A DNA stretch of 14,489 nucleotides from assembly GCA_937995275.1 (NCBI GenBank), contig CALKKN010000216.1, positions 1-14,489 on the forward strand. The letters run 5' to 3'. The DNA is from an uncultured Lysobacterales bacterium (GTDB lineage Bacteria; Pseudomonadota; Gammaproteobacteria; Xanthomonadales; SZUA-36). Positions 6,657 to 13,813 of this stretch are shown here, piece by piece; positions within the stretch are counted from its first letter, which is position 1, and every line of letters starts with the position of its first letter. The notes under the pieces are model-generated. The model was not told the DNA's origin and made no database searches. It saw only the letters and a program-made list of their open reading frames with translations. Position numbers and translations under genes: made by a program.

Positions 6657-8798
6657 TCAATCGTAGAAGTTCCGGCCTCCCTCGGCGCGCTCGCGCAGCC
6701 AGTCGGATACCTGGAATCGCTCACCGTGGGCTGCGGCCAACTCGCCGCATTCGGCCACGAATTCGCGGATGCCCAGCGTGTCGATATACGAGAGCGTGCC
6801 GCCGGTCCAGGGCGGGAAGCCCCAGCCGAAGATCGAGCCGACATCGGCGTCCTCGACGTGCGTCAGCACACCTTCCTCCAGGCAGCGCGCCGACTCCAGC
6901 GCCTGGATGGCCAGCATGCGCCGCTTCAGGCTTTCAACCGTCGGCTGCTCGTCCGCCACCGGGAACTGCTCGGCCAGTCCGGGCCACAGGTGCTTCTTCG
7001 CGTCGGCGGGATAGTCGTAGAACCCGTTGCCGAAGCGTTTGCCCCTGCGGTCCAGTACCTCGACCATTTTCTGCACGACCTCCTGGCTCAGGTCGGCGGG
7101 GTAGTCCTGTCCAAGGTTCGCGGCGGTCTCCTTGCCGATCTTGTAGGCCAGTTCCAGCGTGACCTCATCCGTTACGGCCAGCGGCCCGACCGGCATGCCC
7201 GCCAGTTTGGCGGCATTTTCGATCAGCGCGGGCCGAACGCCCTCGGCCAGCATCGTGATGCCCTCGGCCGTGAACGTGCTGAACACGCGGCTGGTGTAGA
7301 AACCCCGGCTGTCGTTGACGACGATGGGGGTCTTGCGGATCTGGCGCACGTAGTCGAGGCTGCGCGCCAGCGCCTCCTCGCCGGTCTTCTCGCCGAGTAT
7401 GACCTCGACCAGCGGCATCTTGTCCACCGGCGAGAAGAAGTGCAGCCCGATGAACTGTTCGGGGCGCTCGGAGGACTCGGCCAGCCCGGTGATCGGCAGG
7501 GTGGAGGTATTGCTGGCGAAGATGCAGGACTCCGGCACCACCGCCTCGGTCTTGGCGGTTACGTCGGCCTTGATCTGCACATTTTCGAACACCGCCTCGA
7601 TAACCAGGTCGCAGCCGGCGAGTTCGTGGTAGTTGGTGGTCGGACTGATCAGGCCGAGCAGGGCGTCCGCCTTCTCCTGCGTCGTCTTGCCGCGCTCGAT
7701 GGCTTTCTTCAGCAGGCCTTCCGAGTAGCTCTTGCCGCGCTCGGCGCCCTCCTGCGAAGTGTCCAGCAGGACGACTTCCATGCCCGCCCGCGCGGAAACG
7801 TAGGCGATGCCGGCGCCCATCATGCCGGCGCCGAGGATGCCCAGCTTCCGGACCTGCGAGGGCTCGACGCCCTCCGGCCGGCGCGCCAGCTTGTCCGCCT
7901 TGCCTTTGCTGACGAACAGCGAACGCATCATGTTGCGCGCCACCGGCCCGGCCAGCAGCGTGCCGAAGTACTGTGATTCGATTTTCAGGCCGTCGTCGAA
8001 CGACGTCGCGCAGCCCTCGAACATGGCCGACTGGGCCGCGATCGGCGCTGGGTAGTTGTGCCGGGTGTGCTTGGCCAGCAGGGCGTTGCCCCCCATGAAG
8101 GTCTGCGCGGTGCCGGGGCTCATCAGGCCGCCGTGGGGAATCTTGAAGCCTTTCTTGTCCCAGGGCGCTACCGGGTCGCCCACATCGAGAATCCAGCGTC
8201 GGGCCCGCTCGACCACCTCGTCGGCCGGCGCCAGTTCATGCACGAGGCCCATCTCCAGCGCCTGCTGCGGCTTCTGGTTACGGCACTGCAGGACCATGGT
8301 CGCGGCGTTGCGGAAGCCGACCAGGCGCGGCGTGCGCTGCGTGCCGCCGGCGCCCGGCAGCAGGCCGATGTTGACCTCGGGGAAGCCGAGCACGGCCTTC
8401 GGATGGTCGGCCAGCACGCGGTAGTGACAGGCCAGGCAGACTTCCAGCCCGCCACCCAGGGCCAGCCCGTTGATGGCGGCCGCAACCGGCTTGCCGCAAG
8501 TCTCCATCTTGCGCAGCGTGCGGTTGAGTTCGTAGCTGAACTCGAACGCCTCGCGCGGCGTGACGCCGCGGTCGTAGGCCGTCACCATGTCCTTGATGTC
8601 TGCGCCCGCAATGAAAGCGGGCTTGCCGGACGTGATGACGATGCCGCGGACGGCGCTGTCCTGCGCCGCCCGGTCCACGAGGGTGTCCAGGTCCTGCATC
8701 AGTTCCGGTGTCAGTACGTTCATCGATTTGCCCGGCAGGTCGATGGTCAGCAGGGCGATACCGCCCCGGTCCACAAAGTATTGGATGGTTTCGCTCAT
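6657..8798 (-). CDS. fadJ: 3-hydroxyacyl-CoA dehydrogenase / enoyl-CoA hydratase (FadB/FadJ-like multifunctional enzyme)
   Basis: A 713-residue fusion that hydrates enoyl-CoA and oxidises the resulting 3-hydroxyacyl-CoA with NAD, steps 2 and 3 of beta-oxidation. The N-terminal crotonase domain (about 1-190) has the oxyanion-hole sequence [10 protein letters not shown] and both catalytic glutamates, E119 (GGGLEV) and E141 ([17 protein letters not shown]). The dehydrogenase domain starts at about 317 with the Rossmann motif GAGMMGAG (323-330), then ASNTSTLPI and the catalytic His453 ([12 protein letters not shown]) with Glu465. A C-terminal 3HCDH domain contains [13 protein letters not shown]. 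The length is nearly that of E. coli FadJ (714). The ATG at 8798 lies 13 bp after the thiolase stop; the frame extends to 8924, but that part overlaps the thiolase gene. It should form a complex with the neighbouring thiolase. FadB versus FadJ naming is not certain. Confidence 0.93.
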   Translation of the reverse strand: MSETIQYFVDRGGIALLTIDLPGKSMNVLTPELMQDLDTLVDRAAQDSAVRGIVITSGKPAFIAGADIKDMVTAYDRGVTPREAFEFSYELNRTLRKMETCGKPVAAAINGLALGGGLEVCLACHYRVLADHPKAVLGFPEVNIGLLPGAGGTQRTPRLVGFRNAATMVLQCRNQKPQQALEMGLVHELAPADEVVERARRWILDVGDPVAPWDKKGFKIPHGGLMSPGTAQTFMGGNALLAKHTRHNYPAPIAAQSAMFEGCATSFDDGLKIESQYFGTLLAGPVARNMMRSLFVSKGKADKLARRPEGVEPSQVRKLGILGAGMMGAGIAYVSARAGMEVVLLDTSQEGAERGKSYSEGLLKKAIERGKTTQEKADALLGLISPTTNYHELAGCDLVIEAVFENVQIKADVTAKTEAVVPESCIFASNTSTLPITGLAESSERPEQFIGLHFFSPVDKMPLVEVILGEKTGEEALARSLDYVRQIRKTPIVVNDSRGFYTSRVFSTFTAEGITMLAEGVRPALIENAAKLAGMPVGPLAVTDEVTLELAYKIGKETAANLGQDYPADLSQEVVQKMVEVLDRRGKRFGNGFYDYPADAKKHLWPGLAEQFPVADEQPTVESLKRRMLAIQALESARCLEEGVLTHVEDADVGSIFGWGFPPWTGGTLSYIDTLGIREFVAECGELAAAHGERFQVSDWLRERAEGGRNFYD

Positions 8799-8811
8799 GT
8801 TCGTTGCCCCG

Positions 8812-10020
8812 TTATACGCGTTCGATGATGGTGGCCGTGCCCATGCCGGCCCCGATGCACAGCGTGACCAGGCCGGTGCCCAGGTCGCGCCGCTCCATCT
8901 CGTCGAGCAGCGTGCCCAGCACAATGGTGCCGGTGGCGCCGAGCGGATGGCCCATCGCGATGGCCCCGCCGTTGACGTTGATCTTGTCGTGCGGTACGTC
9001 CAACAGCTTCATGTACAGCAGCACGACCGAGGCGAAGGCCTCGTTCAGTTCCCACAGATCGATGTCCGAGGTGTTCATGCCGGCCCGCTTCAAGGCCTTC
9101 AGCGAAGCCGGAGTCGGTCCCGTCAGCATGATGGTCGGTTCCGAACCGATGGAGGCGAATGCGCGGATGCGGGCGCGCGGCCTGAGCCCCATTCTTTCGC
9201 CTGCCTCTTTGCTGCCGATCAGCACGGCCGCTGCGCCGTCGACGATGCCGCTGGAGTTACCGGCCGTGTGGACGTGGTCGATCGCTTCCACTTCGGGGTA
9301 TTTCTGCAGCGCCACGTCGTCGAAGCCGGCCTGGTCACCGATCATCGCGAACGCGGGGTTCAGCCCGGCCAGGCTCTCCATGCTGGCGTCGGGCCGCACG
9401 GTCTCGTCGTGGTCCAGCACCACGTCGCCCACGTGGTTGCGGATGGGCACGACGGAGCCGTTGAAGTGGCCCTTTGCCCAGGCCTTGGCCGCGCGGTGCT
9501 GACTGGCGACTGCATAGGCGTCGACGTCCTCGCGGCTGAATCCGTGCAGGGTCGCGATCAGGTCGGCGCTGATGCCCTGTGGCACGAAGTAGCTTTTGTA
9601 AGCCGTCTGCGGGTCGATCGCCATGGCCCCGCCGTCGGAACCCATCGGCACGCGGGACATGCACTCGACGCCGCCGCCGATCGTTACGTCCGACTGACCG
9701 GCCATGATCTGCGAAGCGGCCGAGTTCACGGCTTCCAGGCCGGACGCGCAAAACCGGTTGATCTGCTTTCCGGGCACAGACTCGGCGTAATCCGCCATCA
9801 GGGCTGCCACGCGCGCAACGTTGGCGCCTTGTTCGCCAACCGGCGTGACGCAACCCATGATGACGTCATCGACGTGGGAGGTATCCAGGTCGTTACGGTC
9901 TCGCAGCGCACGTAGCACCTGCGCGGTCAGGTTCATCGGCGTGATGGGGTTCAGGCTTCCGCCCTGTTTGCCGCGGCCCCGGGGGGAGCGGACGTGGTCG
10001 TAGATGTAAGCGTCGGTCAT
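8812..10020 (-). CDS. Acetyl-CoA C-acyltransferase (thiolase)
   Basis: A 402-residue thiolase that splits 3-ketoacyl-CoA with CoA, step 4 of beta-oxidation, or makes acetoacetyl-CoA in reverse. The nucleophile is C91 in [16 protein letters not shown]. The C-terminal pair is H358 ([15 protein letters not shown]) and C388 ([17 protein letters not shown]). The start at 10020 has AGAGGTGAT about 6 nt upstream and matches the usual thiolase N-terminus ([20 protein letters not shown]). It lies 19 bp behind tetR and 13 bp ahead of the FadJ-like gene, so it is surely in the same transcript. Its position next to fadJ favours a degradative ketoacyl-CoA thiolase (FadA/FadI role); substrate chain length cannot be read from the sequence. 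Confidence 0.93.
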   Translation of the reverse strand: MTDAYIYDHVRSPRGRGKQGGSLNPITPMNLTAQVLRALRDRNDLDTSHVDDVIMGCVTPVGEQGANVARVAALMADYAESVPGKQINRFCASGLEAVNSAASQIMAGQSDVTIGGGVECMSRVPMGSDGGAMAIDPQTAYKSYFVPQGISADLIATLHGFSREDVDAYAVASQHRAAKAWAKGHFNGSVVPIRNHVGDVVLDHDETVRPDASMESLAGLNPAFAMIGDQAGFDDVALQKYPEVEAIDHVHTAGNSSGIVDGAAAVLIGSKEAGERMGLRPRARIRAFASIGSEPTIMLTGPTPASLKALKRAGMNTSDIDLWELNEAFASVVLLYMKLLDVPHDKINVNGGAIAMGHPLGATGTIVLGTLLDEMERRDLGTGLVTLCIGAGMGTATIIERV

Positions 10021-10039
10021 GACGGATCACCTCTGTTCA

Positions 10040-10699
10040 TCAGTTGGGTTCCATTTCAGTGGACGGCGCGCCCAGTAGGCGCACCTGGTTACGTTTGAAA
10101 TCTTCATAGGCTGCGGCCAGGTCGAAGTCGGGGCTGACCAGCCACTGGCTGTTGATGCCGATCAGACCACCATAGTACTGCTCGGCGATGCGCTCCGGAT
10201 TGATCTGCGGCGGGATTTCCCCCTTTTCCTGCCCGCCGCGCACCCATTCCGCTACCGACTTTCGCTGGATGCGCATGAATTCGGCGGCATTGGGCTTGAA
10301 CTCGGAAGCGGGGTCGAGCGCGGCGCCCCAGAGGATGTTCTGGGCACGGATGTATTCGGGGTGGCGCAGCACATGCGCAAGGTGGGCGTCGATGGCGGCG
10401 GTGAAGGCCGCGACGCCGGTGTTGTCGCCGAGCGCCTCGACCAGGTCGGCAGTCCAGCTGGCCGTGATGCGCTTCAGAACGGCCCGGAACAGTCCCGCCT
10501 TGGAGCCGAAATGGTGGCTGACCAGTCCGCGGCTATAGCCTGCCTTGTCGCCGATTGCGACCAGCGTCGTGCCCTGGATGCCGGCCGTGTTCAGCAACTC
10601 GATGGCCGCCTCGATCATGCAGGCCTCGGACCGCGCGGTGCGTTCCGCCTGGGTCAGCGTTTGCTCGGAATTCGTGGTTGCTGCGGTGGATTGGGGCAT
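10040..10699 (-). CDS. TetR-family transcriptional regulator of the beta-oxidation operon
   Basis: A 219-residue repressor-type protein. The N-terminal TetR DNA-binding domain shows IEAAIELLNTAGIQGTTLVA and then IGDKAGYSRGLVSHHFGSKAG (three helices and the recognition helix). The C-terminal ligand domain ends MEPN. It is the first gene of the operon with thiolase, FadJ-like enzyme and acyl-CoA dehydrogenase, so it likely represses itself and these enzymes and is released by an acyl-CoA or related ligand; the ligand is inference. The ATG at 10699 is chosen over a TTG at 10726 because the TTG lies within the operator palindrome. Neither has a clear Shine-Dalgarno sequence; the upstream bases are TTTATTTTTCCGC. 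Translation may therefore be from a short leader. Confidence 0.88.
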   Translation of the reverse strand: MPQSTAATTNSEQTLTQAERTARSEACMIEAAIELLNTAGIQGTTLVAIGDKAGYSRGLVSHHFGSKAGLFRAVLKRITASWTADLVEALGDNTGVAAFTAAIDAHLAHVLRHPEYIRAQNILWGAALDPASEFKPNAAEFMRIQRKSVAEWVRGGQEKGEIPPQINPERIAEQYYGGLIGINSQWLVSPDFDLAAAYEDFKRNQVRLLGAPSTEMEPN

Positions 10700-10707
10700 G
10701 CGGAAAA

Positions 10708-10736
10708 ATAAACTTGTTGGTAACAAGCAAGTTTAT
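10708..10736. promoter_or_regulatory. Nested palindromic operator upstream of tetR
   Basis: Outer arms ATAAACTTG (10708-10716) and CAAGTTTAT (10728-10736) are perfect 9-bp reverse complements around 11 bp. A second perfect pair, CTTGTT and AACAAG around GGT (10713-10727), overlaps the inside. The element ends 8 bp before the tetR ATG and overlaps the predicted -10 box. Position and symmetry are what is expected for an autoregulatory TetR operator. Confidence 0.7.
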
Positions 10737-10758
10737 GCCATCATGCAACGCTTAGCAA
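10730..10758 (-). promoter_or_regulatory. Predicted promoter of the tetR/beta-oxidation operon
   Basis: On the minus strand TTGCTA (10753-10758) and TAAACT (10730-10735) are separated by exactly 17 bp, each 4/6 matches to the sigma-70 consensus. The -10 box lies within the operator palindrome and the expected transcription start falls inside it, so bound TetR would block RNA polymerase. Confidence 0.4.
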
Positions 10759-10798
10759 GAACGGGCGGGTTGTCAGGAATACTCCGGACGCCGATACG

Positions 10799-10825
10799 AA
10801 AGCCGGCCCCACCGGGGCGCCGGTT
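10799..10825 (-). terminator. GC-rich hairpin, probable terminator of the DUF1573-like gene
   Basis: AAGCCGGCCCC and GGGGCGCCGGTT form a strong stem with one bulge and the loop ACC. On the minus strand it is followed by CTTTCGTATC, a poor T-tract. It lies about 95 bp downstream of the exported-protein gene that ends at 10920 and before the tetR promoter, so it would insulate the beta-oxidation operon from upstream transcription. Confidence 0.5.
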
Positions 10826-10919
10826 CAACCTTGCTGTTGGCGGCAAGAGACCGGTCGGTCGTCTTGCGGGCTTCCAGCACTAACTGGACCGCGCGCCGGG
10901 GGTCGACGCCCGATCTCCT

Positions 10920-11717
10920 TTACTGGTCGAGTAGCAATCCGCTGACGGGTACCTCGAGCTTCGGCACGCCCGGATCGTTGGTTTCAACGAATATCGTGCC
11001 CTTGAATTCCCCCGGCTGGACACGCTCAGGGTCGAGCCAGAGCGTGTTCTCCCAGCGATCGCCCGCGGGGCCTTGTTCGGACTCGATTTTCAGGAACGGA
11101 ATGTCCGAGGTCACTTTGATCTCGAAATCGGTGGTGTTCTTGCGGTAGACCATCAGAATTTGCGCCACGCTGCGGGCTGACTCGGGATTCCCCCTGATGT
11201 GGCTGAGAGGGAACTTCCCCATTTCGACCGCGGCGGGAAACGTGTATACGCTCGGTATGACCTCCGTGTGCACGGGAATCCCGATTTTCTCGGATCTGGT
11301 TACCAGGTAGAGCCATTCCGCCACCTTGCCGTCGGGTCCCTTGCCCTCGAATGTCACGGTGAGGCGATACCGCTGGCCCGAATGGAGCGTTTCCATCTGC
11401 GCGGTAAATCGTTCACTTGAATGCTCAATGCCGGCGATTTCGACCGGTTGGGCATCGCGATTGACGATTTCGACTGAAGCCTGCCCGGTGGAGCCCCGCT
11501 CGGTCGCAACGACCACACCACGAAACGGGATGAACTCCAGACGCAAATCAGCGTTTGCGTCGGAGGTCGACGTGTTTTGCGCGATGGCCGGGACCGCCCC
11601 CGCGTCCGTTGCGGTTGGTTCACGGTCCGATTGCGCAAAGGCCGGCGACGAGGCCAGGGTGAAGATAATCATGGCCGAAGCTATCCGTCGGCAGGACAGG
11701 TAGGATTGACTGTTCAT
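10920..11717 (-). CDS. Exported protein with DUF1573/ASH-like Ig fold (putative)
   Basis: 265 residues. A signal peptide is visible: charged start, hydrophobic core IASAMIIFTLASS, and likely cleavage after PAFA (residue 28). The mature part begins with a low-complexity Ala/Thr/Asp stretch. From about residue 58 it has a beta-rich pattern, FIPFRGVVVATERGSTGQAS followed by VEIVNRDAQPVEIAGIEHSS, and it ends IFVETNDPGVPKLEVPVSGL. That last motif is typical of DUF1573/ASH-type immunoglobulin-like domains that appear in many surface or periplasmic proteins. No Cys is left after cleavage (the only one is C9 in the signal peptide) and no catalytic motif is seen. The start ATG at 11717 has only a close GAGAAG upstream. 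A strong hairpin ends 16 nt before the start codon, leaving no room for a separate promoter. I cannot assign a function; the family call is tentative. Confidence 0.7.
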   Translation of the reverse strand: MNSQSYLSCRRIASAMIIFTLASSPAFAQSDREPTATDAGAVPAIAQNTSTSDANADLRLEFIPFRGVVVATERGSTGQASVEIVNRDAQPVEIAGIEHSSERFTAQMETLHSGQRYRLTVTFEGKGPDGKVAEWLYLVTRSEKIGIPVHTEVIPSVYTFPAAVEMGKFPLSHIRGNPESARSVAQILMVYRKNTTDFEIKVTSDIPFLKIESEQGPAGDRWENTLWLDPERVQPGEFKGTIFVETNDPGVPKLEVPVSGLLLDQ

Positions 11718-11733
11718 CTTCTCGCGTATAAAG

Positions 11734-11766
11734 AACCACGGGGCCCGTTGGCCGGGCCCCGTGGTT
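11734..11766 (-). terminator. Perfect 14-bp hairpin between two exported-protein genes
   Basis: AACCACGGGGCCCG (11734-11747) and CGGGCCCCGTGGTT (11753-11766) are perfect reverse complements around a 5-nt loop. On the minus strand it is followed by CTTTATACG, a short T-rich tract. It lies 53 bp after the stop of the Cys-rich protein gene and 16 nt before the start codon of the DUF1573-like gene, so it may terminate, attenuate, or protect processed RNA ends. Confidence 0.7.
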
Positions 11767-11819
11767 GAAAGGTAAATCTCAATTATTGCGTGTTATGGCG
11801 CACGGTCAGGACTGTGCCC

Positions 11820-12446
11820 TCAGCCGTTGCCGCCACCAGAAATGACTTCGCCGCAGTCCTCGCTGTCGCAGAAGCGAACCTGCATCAGCTTGAGACCATT
11901 GTTGTCGTAGTCCCAGTAGTAATACAGCAGCTCTTCGACATTGAAAATCCAGACGTTGCGGAAGATGATGTCCAGCTCGTCATCGCCACACAGAAGACCA
12001 TCTTCCGTGTCTGCGTCAATGCAGCCCGAAGCCCGGAAAACACCGGTGATGTCTTCTGTAACGGGCTTGCCCTTACCACGATAGACATCGAAGTCGACAT
12101 TGCCCATGTCGCAGGTGCCTTCGACGATGTCACAGTCGATGCAGGTTTCGTCGAATTCGCAGACCACGTCTACATTGGCGCTGCCGCCGGGTCCACCAAG
12201 GCCGGTGGCGAATACATCGAAGCAGATGCCCGGATCGCCGACTTCAATCGGCTCGCAGGGAACGAGCAGCGTCGCTTCGTCGTCATCCGTCGCGTTGGCA
12301 TCCAGTACCTGGAAATTATTGCCGCACTGCAGGCCGTTACTGTCATCGAGATCGGTATCGCCCGTCATGTAAATGCGGGTGTGTCGATCAACGTCATCCC
12401 GATTGTTGAGCGGTACGAAGATCCGGTGCCCGTTGTTGCCGTCCAT
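11820..12446 (-). CDS. Cys-rich acidic exported protein, body of an interrupted gene (unknown family)
   Basis: An open frame of 208 residues from ATG 12446, but the homologous region clearly extends upstream in the same frame (see 12447-12593). I do not recognise the family. The sequence is rich in Asp, Gly and Asn, with 11 cysteines here and one more upstream (12 in all, an even number), many in pairs such as CEFDETCIDC and FCDSEDCG. This suggests a disulphide-bonded secreted or periplasmic protein. A WDYDNNGLKLMQVRF segment lies near the C-terminus, and the tail is Gly-rich. Asp-rich loops (DTDLDDSNG, DADTEDG) could bind calcium, but no canonical EF-hand loop is present. ATG 12446 has no ribosome-binding site and would give a protein without a signal peptide, so it is unlikely to be the natural start. 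Confidence 0.6.
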   Translation of the reverse strand: MDGNNGHRIFVPLNNRDDVDRHTRIYMTGDTDLDDSNGLQCGNNFQVLDANATDDDEATLLVPCEPIEVGDPGICFDVFATGLGGPGGSANVDVVCEFDETCIDCDIVEGTCDMGNVDFDVYRGKGKPVTEDITGVFRASGCIDADTEDGLLCGDDELDIIFRNVWIFNVEELLYYYWDYDNNGLKLMQVRFCDSEDCGEVISGGGNG

Positions 12447-12593
12447 CGGTGCATCCTTGTCTTTTGGAACGCCGATGATGTTTACCTGATACGCCTTGTC
12501 GCCAGGACATGGGTTGGCATTCTAAGCCACTGCGTTGAAGCTGAAGAGCCTAACGACAATCGCAATGGCGGAAATGGTAACGGTCCTTCTCAT
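12447..12593 (-). pseudogene. Signal-peptide-coding 5' end of the Cys-rich gene, cut by an in-frame TAG
   Basis: The ATG at 12593 has a good ribosome-binding site (GAGGAG, 7 nt upstream) and opens a frame reading MRRTVTISAIAIVVRLFSFN then AVA, a typical signal peptide. Codon 24 is TAG (CTA on the plus strand at 12522-12524). Beyond it the same frame continues as NANPCPGDKAYQVNIIGVPK and KDKDAP into the 208-residue frame ending at 11820. Restoring one base (for example CAG, Gln) would give a 257-residue exported protein cleaved near AVA. TAG is the normal stop of two neighbours (12873 and 13814 genes), so general amber reassignment is unlikely. It could be a recent point mutation or a sequence error. 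Confidence 0.75.
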
Positions 12594-12799
12594 ACTGCAT
12601 CTCCTCGCTTGTTGAACGAAATAATCATCTTCCCCTGTTTTGCTCGCTGGCGTGCGAAATGTGCCTGAACAGGCCTCCCCCCGACACTGCGAAGCCTCAC
12701 TACAACCAATAATGATCGCCGGCGCATGGTCACGAGTGGGCCGAAAGTCCCGCGCTACCCCTCGCCCGATGACCGTCCAACCTTGCTCGTAAGGCGGGC
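12594..12799. other. Leader/promoter region of the Cys-rich gene
   Basis: Between the 12800-12837 terminator and the ATG at 12593. It must hold the minus-strand promoter of the Cys-rich gene, since the strong terminator isolates it from upstream transcription. I see no convincing -35/-10 pair and no gene. The last bases before 12593 carry the GAGGAG ribosome-binding site. Confidence 0.35.
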
Positions 12800-12837
12800 A
12801 AAAAAAAGCCGGCCCCTCGCTAGTGAGGGGCCGGCTT
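12800..12837 (-). terminator. Strong intrinsic terminator of the EF-hand exported-protein gene
   Basis: A perfect 13-bp stem: AAGCCGGCCCCTC (12806-12818) with GAGGGGCCGGCTT (12825-12837), loop GCTAGT. On the minus strand it is followed by eight T residues (A8 at 12800-12807, overlapping the stem end). It sits 35 bp after the TAG stop of the gene ending at 12873. This is the clearest rho-independent terminator in the window. Confidence 0.92.
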
Positions 12838-12872
12838 CGCGTGCGGATACTCGCTTAAAGCGAATTGCGGCT

Positions 12873-13628
12873 CTACTCGATGATTTCCGCTTCAATTATG
12901 CCGCCTTTGGTGGCGCGGACCTGCTGAACGGTCAACATGTATTTTCCGAATGCCGCTCCGGCAAAAGTAGCTGCGGAGGCATCCCCTTCCGTGGTGATCT
13001 CATTGCACGCCGCTGTTGAGAACATTGCCTTGATGTCGTATTCACCCTGCTCCATATCCGGCAAAACGAAATTGAAATGGTGGGAGCTCAGGGTGTCGAG
13101 GATCAGCCCAATGCTCTCGTCCGAGAAGGTACACTCCTCTGGCACGCCGATCGAACCGTCGCCGTCCAGATCCGTGCATTCTTCAAGCACGCCGCCAAAG
13201 ACTCCGTCGAGAATCTGGAACCGGTCAGCGAGCGTGACGCTGCCAGGTGCTGCGGTCACGCAGTCCCCACCGTCAACCGGGCAGGCCATAATGGTCATGT
13301 ATCCAGCGGCATAGGCCAAAGCGCGCGCGTAACCGCCTTCCTTGCCCTTGATGGACGTGTCCGTAATCAGAATTACCTCGGCGGACAGCCCGACCAGCAG
13401 TTCCTTTTGCTGGGGAACCTTGATCGTTGCAAACTGGTACCCGTCGTTTTGGTTGCAGGCGAACGCCTGTTCGGTGCCCTCCGCTCCGATGATGGATACC
13501 ACATTGAAGTACGCCTCATTGTCGGAGCGATCATCGTAGGTTGCCGCGAACTTAGCGGACGGACCAGCCAATGCTGTACCGGCCATCAGCACGGACGCAG
13601 CGGCCATCAAAATTACAGACTTCTTCAT
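12873..13628 (-). CDS. Exported protein with an EF-hand calcium loop (unknown family)
   Basis: 251 residues. It starts with a textbook signal peptide, MKKSVILMAAASVLMAGTAL then A|GPS, cleaved after residue 21. The mature protein has six cysteines. Residues 153-164 read DLDGDGSIGVPE, a canonical 12-residue EF-hand calcium loop (D1, D3, D5, S7, I8, E12), flanked by C151 and C166, which could form a disulphide around the loop. The rest is Ala/Gly-rich with no motif I recognise. The start at 13628 has a strong ribosome-binding site (GAGAGGAG, about 6 nt spacing). It ends in TAG and is followed by a strong terminator, so it is probably transcribed alone. Together with the two genes downstream on the same strand it makes a block of three exported proteins. 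Calcium binding is inferred from the loop alone; function unknown. Confidence 0.82.
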   Translation of the reverse strand: MKKSVILMAAASVLMAGTALAGPSAKFAATYDDRSDNEAYFNVVSIIGAEGTEQAFACNQNDGYQFATIKVPQQKELLVGLSAEVILITDTSIKGKEGGYARALAYAAGYMTIMACPVDGGDCVTAAPGSVTLADRFQILDGVFGGVLEECTDLDGDGSIGVPEECTFSDESIGLILDTLSSHHFNFVLPDMEQGEYDIKAMFSTAACNEITTEGDASAATFAGAAFGKYMLTVQQVRATKGGIIEAEIIE

Positions 13629-13813
13629 TACAAGCTCCTCTCAGTTGTCAAGAAAACAAAATCCCCTTTATGAAGGGCATCCGTTTTTTCGTTGGTCGGG
13701 AGGCTGGGCTCATTCGTTACAGCCTGCAACTGACCGAGATGCCGAACCTACAGATTAACGCCTCTGGCATGTAGTGTGCAACCGGGGCGTGACAGCCGGA
13801 TGACATCACTCAC
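13629..13813. other. Intergenic region with no recognised element
   Basis: This 185-bp stretch separates the DUF3501 gene from the EF-hand gene (both minus). It should hold the promoter of the latter. A TTGACA occurs just upstream of the ribosome-binding site, but too close to the start codon to be a -35 for this gene. No terminator for the DUF3501 gene is evident. Confidence 0.3.

Noticed and set aside
6216..7976. Long plus-strand open frame (586 codons) opposite the acyl-CoA dehydrogenase and FadJ-like genes
   Set aside because: Antisense shadow of well-supported GC-rich genes; the translation has no recognisable domain, and the opposite strand has intact catalytic motifs.
8587..9915. Long plus-strand open frame (442 codons) opposite the thiolase gene
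   Set aside because: Same reason: an artefact of high GC at third positions; the thiolase on the other strand has all three catalytic residues.
11820..12593. Amber codon as a sign of a reassigned genetic code or pyrrolysine insertion
   Set aside because: The genes ending at 12873 and 13814 use TAG as their ordinary stop, and no structured insertion element is visible after the codon.
12800..12837. Hairpin as a small RNA or riboswitch
   Set aside because: A perfect stem followed by eight T residues directly after a stop codon is fully explained as an intrinsic terminator.
13650..13665. TTGACA upstream of the EF-hand gene as a -35 promoter box
   Set aside because: It lies about 20 nt from the start codon, with the ribosome-binding site where a -10 box would have to be.
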